From Candidatus Izemoplasma sp. (lineage in GTDB: Bacteria > Bacillota_I > Bacilli_A > Izemoplasmatales > Izemoplasmataceae), in the NCBI GenBank assembly GCA_021736285.1, contig JAIPGE010000089.1, forward strand, positions 1 to 6,070: 6,070 bases of DNA, in the 5' to 3' direction. The stretch's first letter is position 1. Each line of letters opens with the position of its first letter. The position numbers were made by a program, and so were the translations under genes. Below are positions 6,007 to 6,070 of this stretch, one piece after another. The notes beneath the pieces are model-generated. The model did not search any database and was not told the DNA's origin. It was given only the letters and a program-made list of their open reading frames with translations.

Positions 6007-6015
6007 TGTTATAAT
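6007..6015 (+). promoter_or_regulatory. Outward-facing extended -10 promoter element
   Basis: TGTTATAAT (6007-6015) fits the extended -10 form TGnTATAAT exactly. No good -35 is present at 16-18 bases, which extended -10 promoters tolerate. Transcription would start near 6022 and leave the window on the right. Bases 6022-6070 show no start codon with a ribosome binding site, so they would be the leader of a gene or RNA beyond the edge. Confidence 0.45.
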
Positions 6016-6070
6016 ATATTTGTTAATGATCGTAGACTATTTGTTTTCATCCAACAGCCTTTAGGACTGG

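Larger units (their letters stand above)
5959..6070. other. Intergenic region at the right edge
   Basis: About 110 bases with the half-site cluster and the outward-facing -10 element. For the minus operon, TATTAT (5965-5970, minus strand) is the nearest -10-like box but lacks a good -35, so its promoter is not settled. The last 20 bases carry CCT/AGG and CCA/TGG pairs that could begin a stem-loop, too short to assign. Confidence 0.4.

Noticed and set aside
1..6070. Mobile element, CRISPR array, tRNA or rRNA
   Set aside because: No transposase, integrase, regularly spaced repeats, terminal repeats or RNA gene folds were seen on either strand.

Overview
This is an AT-rich window from a low-GC Gram-positive-type bacterium, either Bacillota or a standard-code mollicute relative of the Acholeplasma/Izemoplasma kind. 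The evidence is strong A+T bias, sigma-A-like promoters (TTGAAA-16-TATAAT, TTGTTA-16-TATAAT, TTGACA-17-TATGCT), AGGAG-type ribosome binding sites, TAA at all five visible gene ends, and TGG codons for Trp. The taxon is an inference, and no species is claimed.

Layout. Positions 1-396 (minus) hold the N-terminal 132 residues of a TetR-family regulator that runs off the left edge. A gap of about 350 bp (397-756) carries its promoter, several palindromes that could be TetR operators, and a strong plus-strand promoter. Positions 757-2040 (plus) encode a CPA-type Na+/H+ antiporter with an Asp-Asp pair. Its last 31 bases overlap a 92-residue orphan gene (2010-2288), which ends in a compact hairpin terminator. 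A separate promoter then drives a PfkB/ribokinase-fold sugar kinase (2364-3485). The kinase converges with a two-gene minus-strand operon and shares a likely bidirectional terminator with it.

The minus-strand operon is the most unusual part. The upstream gene (4753-5958) encodes an acidic, soluble, TPR-like alpha-helical protein. The downstream gene (3510-4739) encodes a protein with four predicted N-terminal membrane helices, a cytosolic helical region with an Rx4H motif (RNNVIH) typical of HEPN RNases, and a C-terminal strand/E-x-K/helix pattern resembling PD-(D/E)xK nuclease folds. The second gene's ribosome binding site overlaps the first gene's stop codon, so the two are probably made together. 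I infer a membrane-anchored nuclease-like effector with a TPR partner, possibly a defence or stress system. This rests on motifs only.

The operon's 5' end is also odd. A perfect 11-bp inverted repeat and a possible 17-codon leader ORF, joined by ATGA to an internal Met of the TPR protein, lie where the annotated start is. Further out are repeated AACCTA half-sites and an outward-facing extended -10 promoter that reads off the right edge. The two halves of the window look functionally independent: regulated cation/proton exchange on the left, and sugar kinase plus nuclease-like operon on the right.
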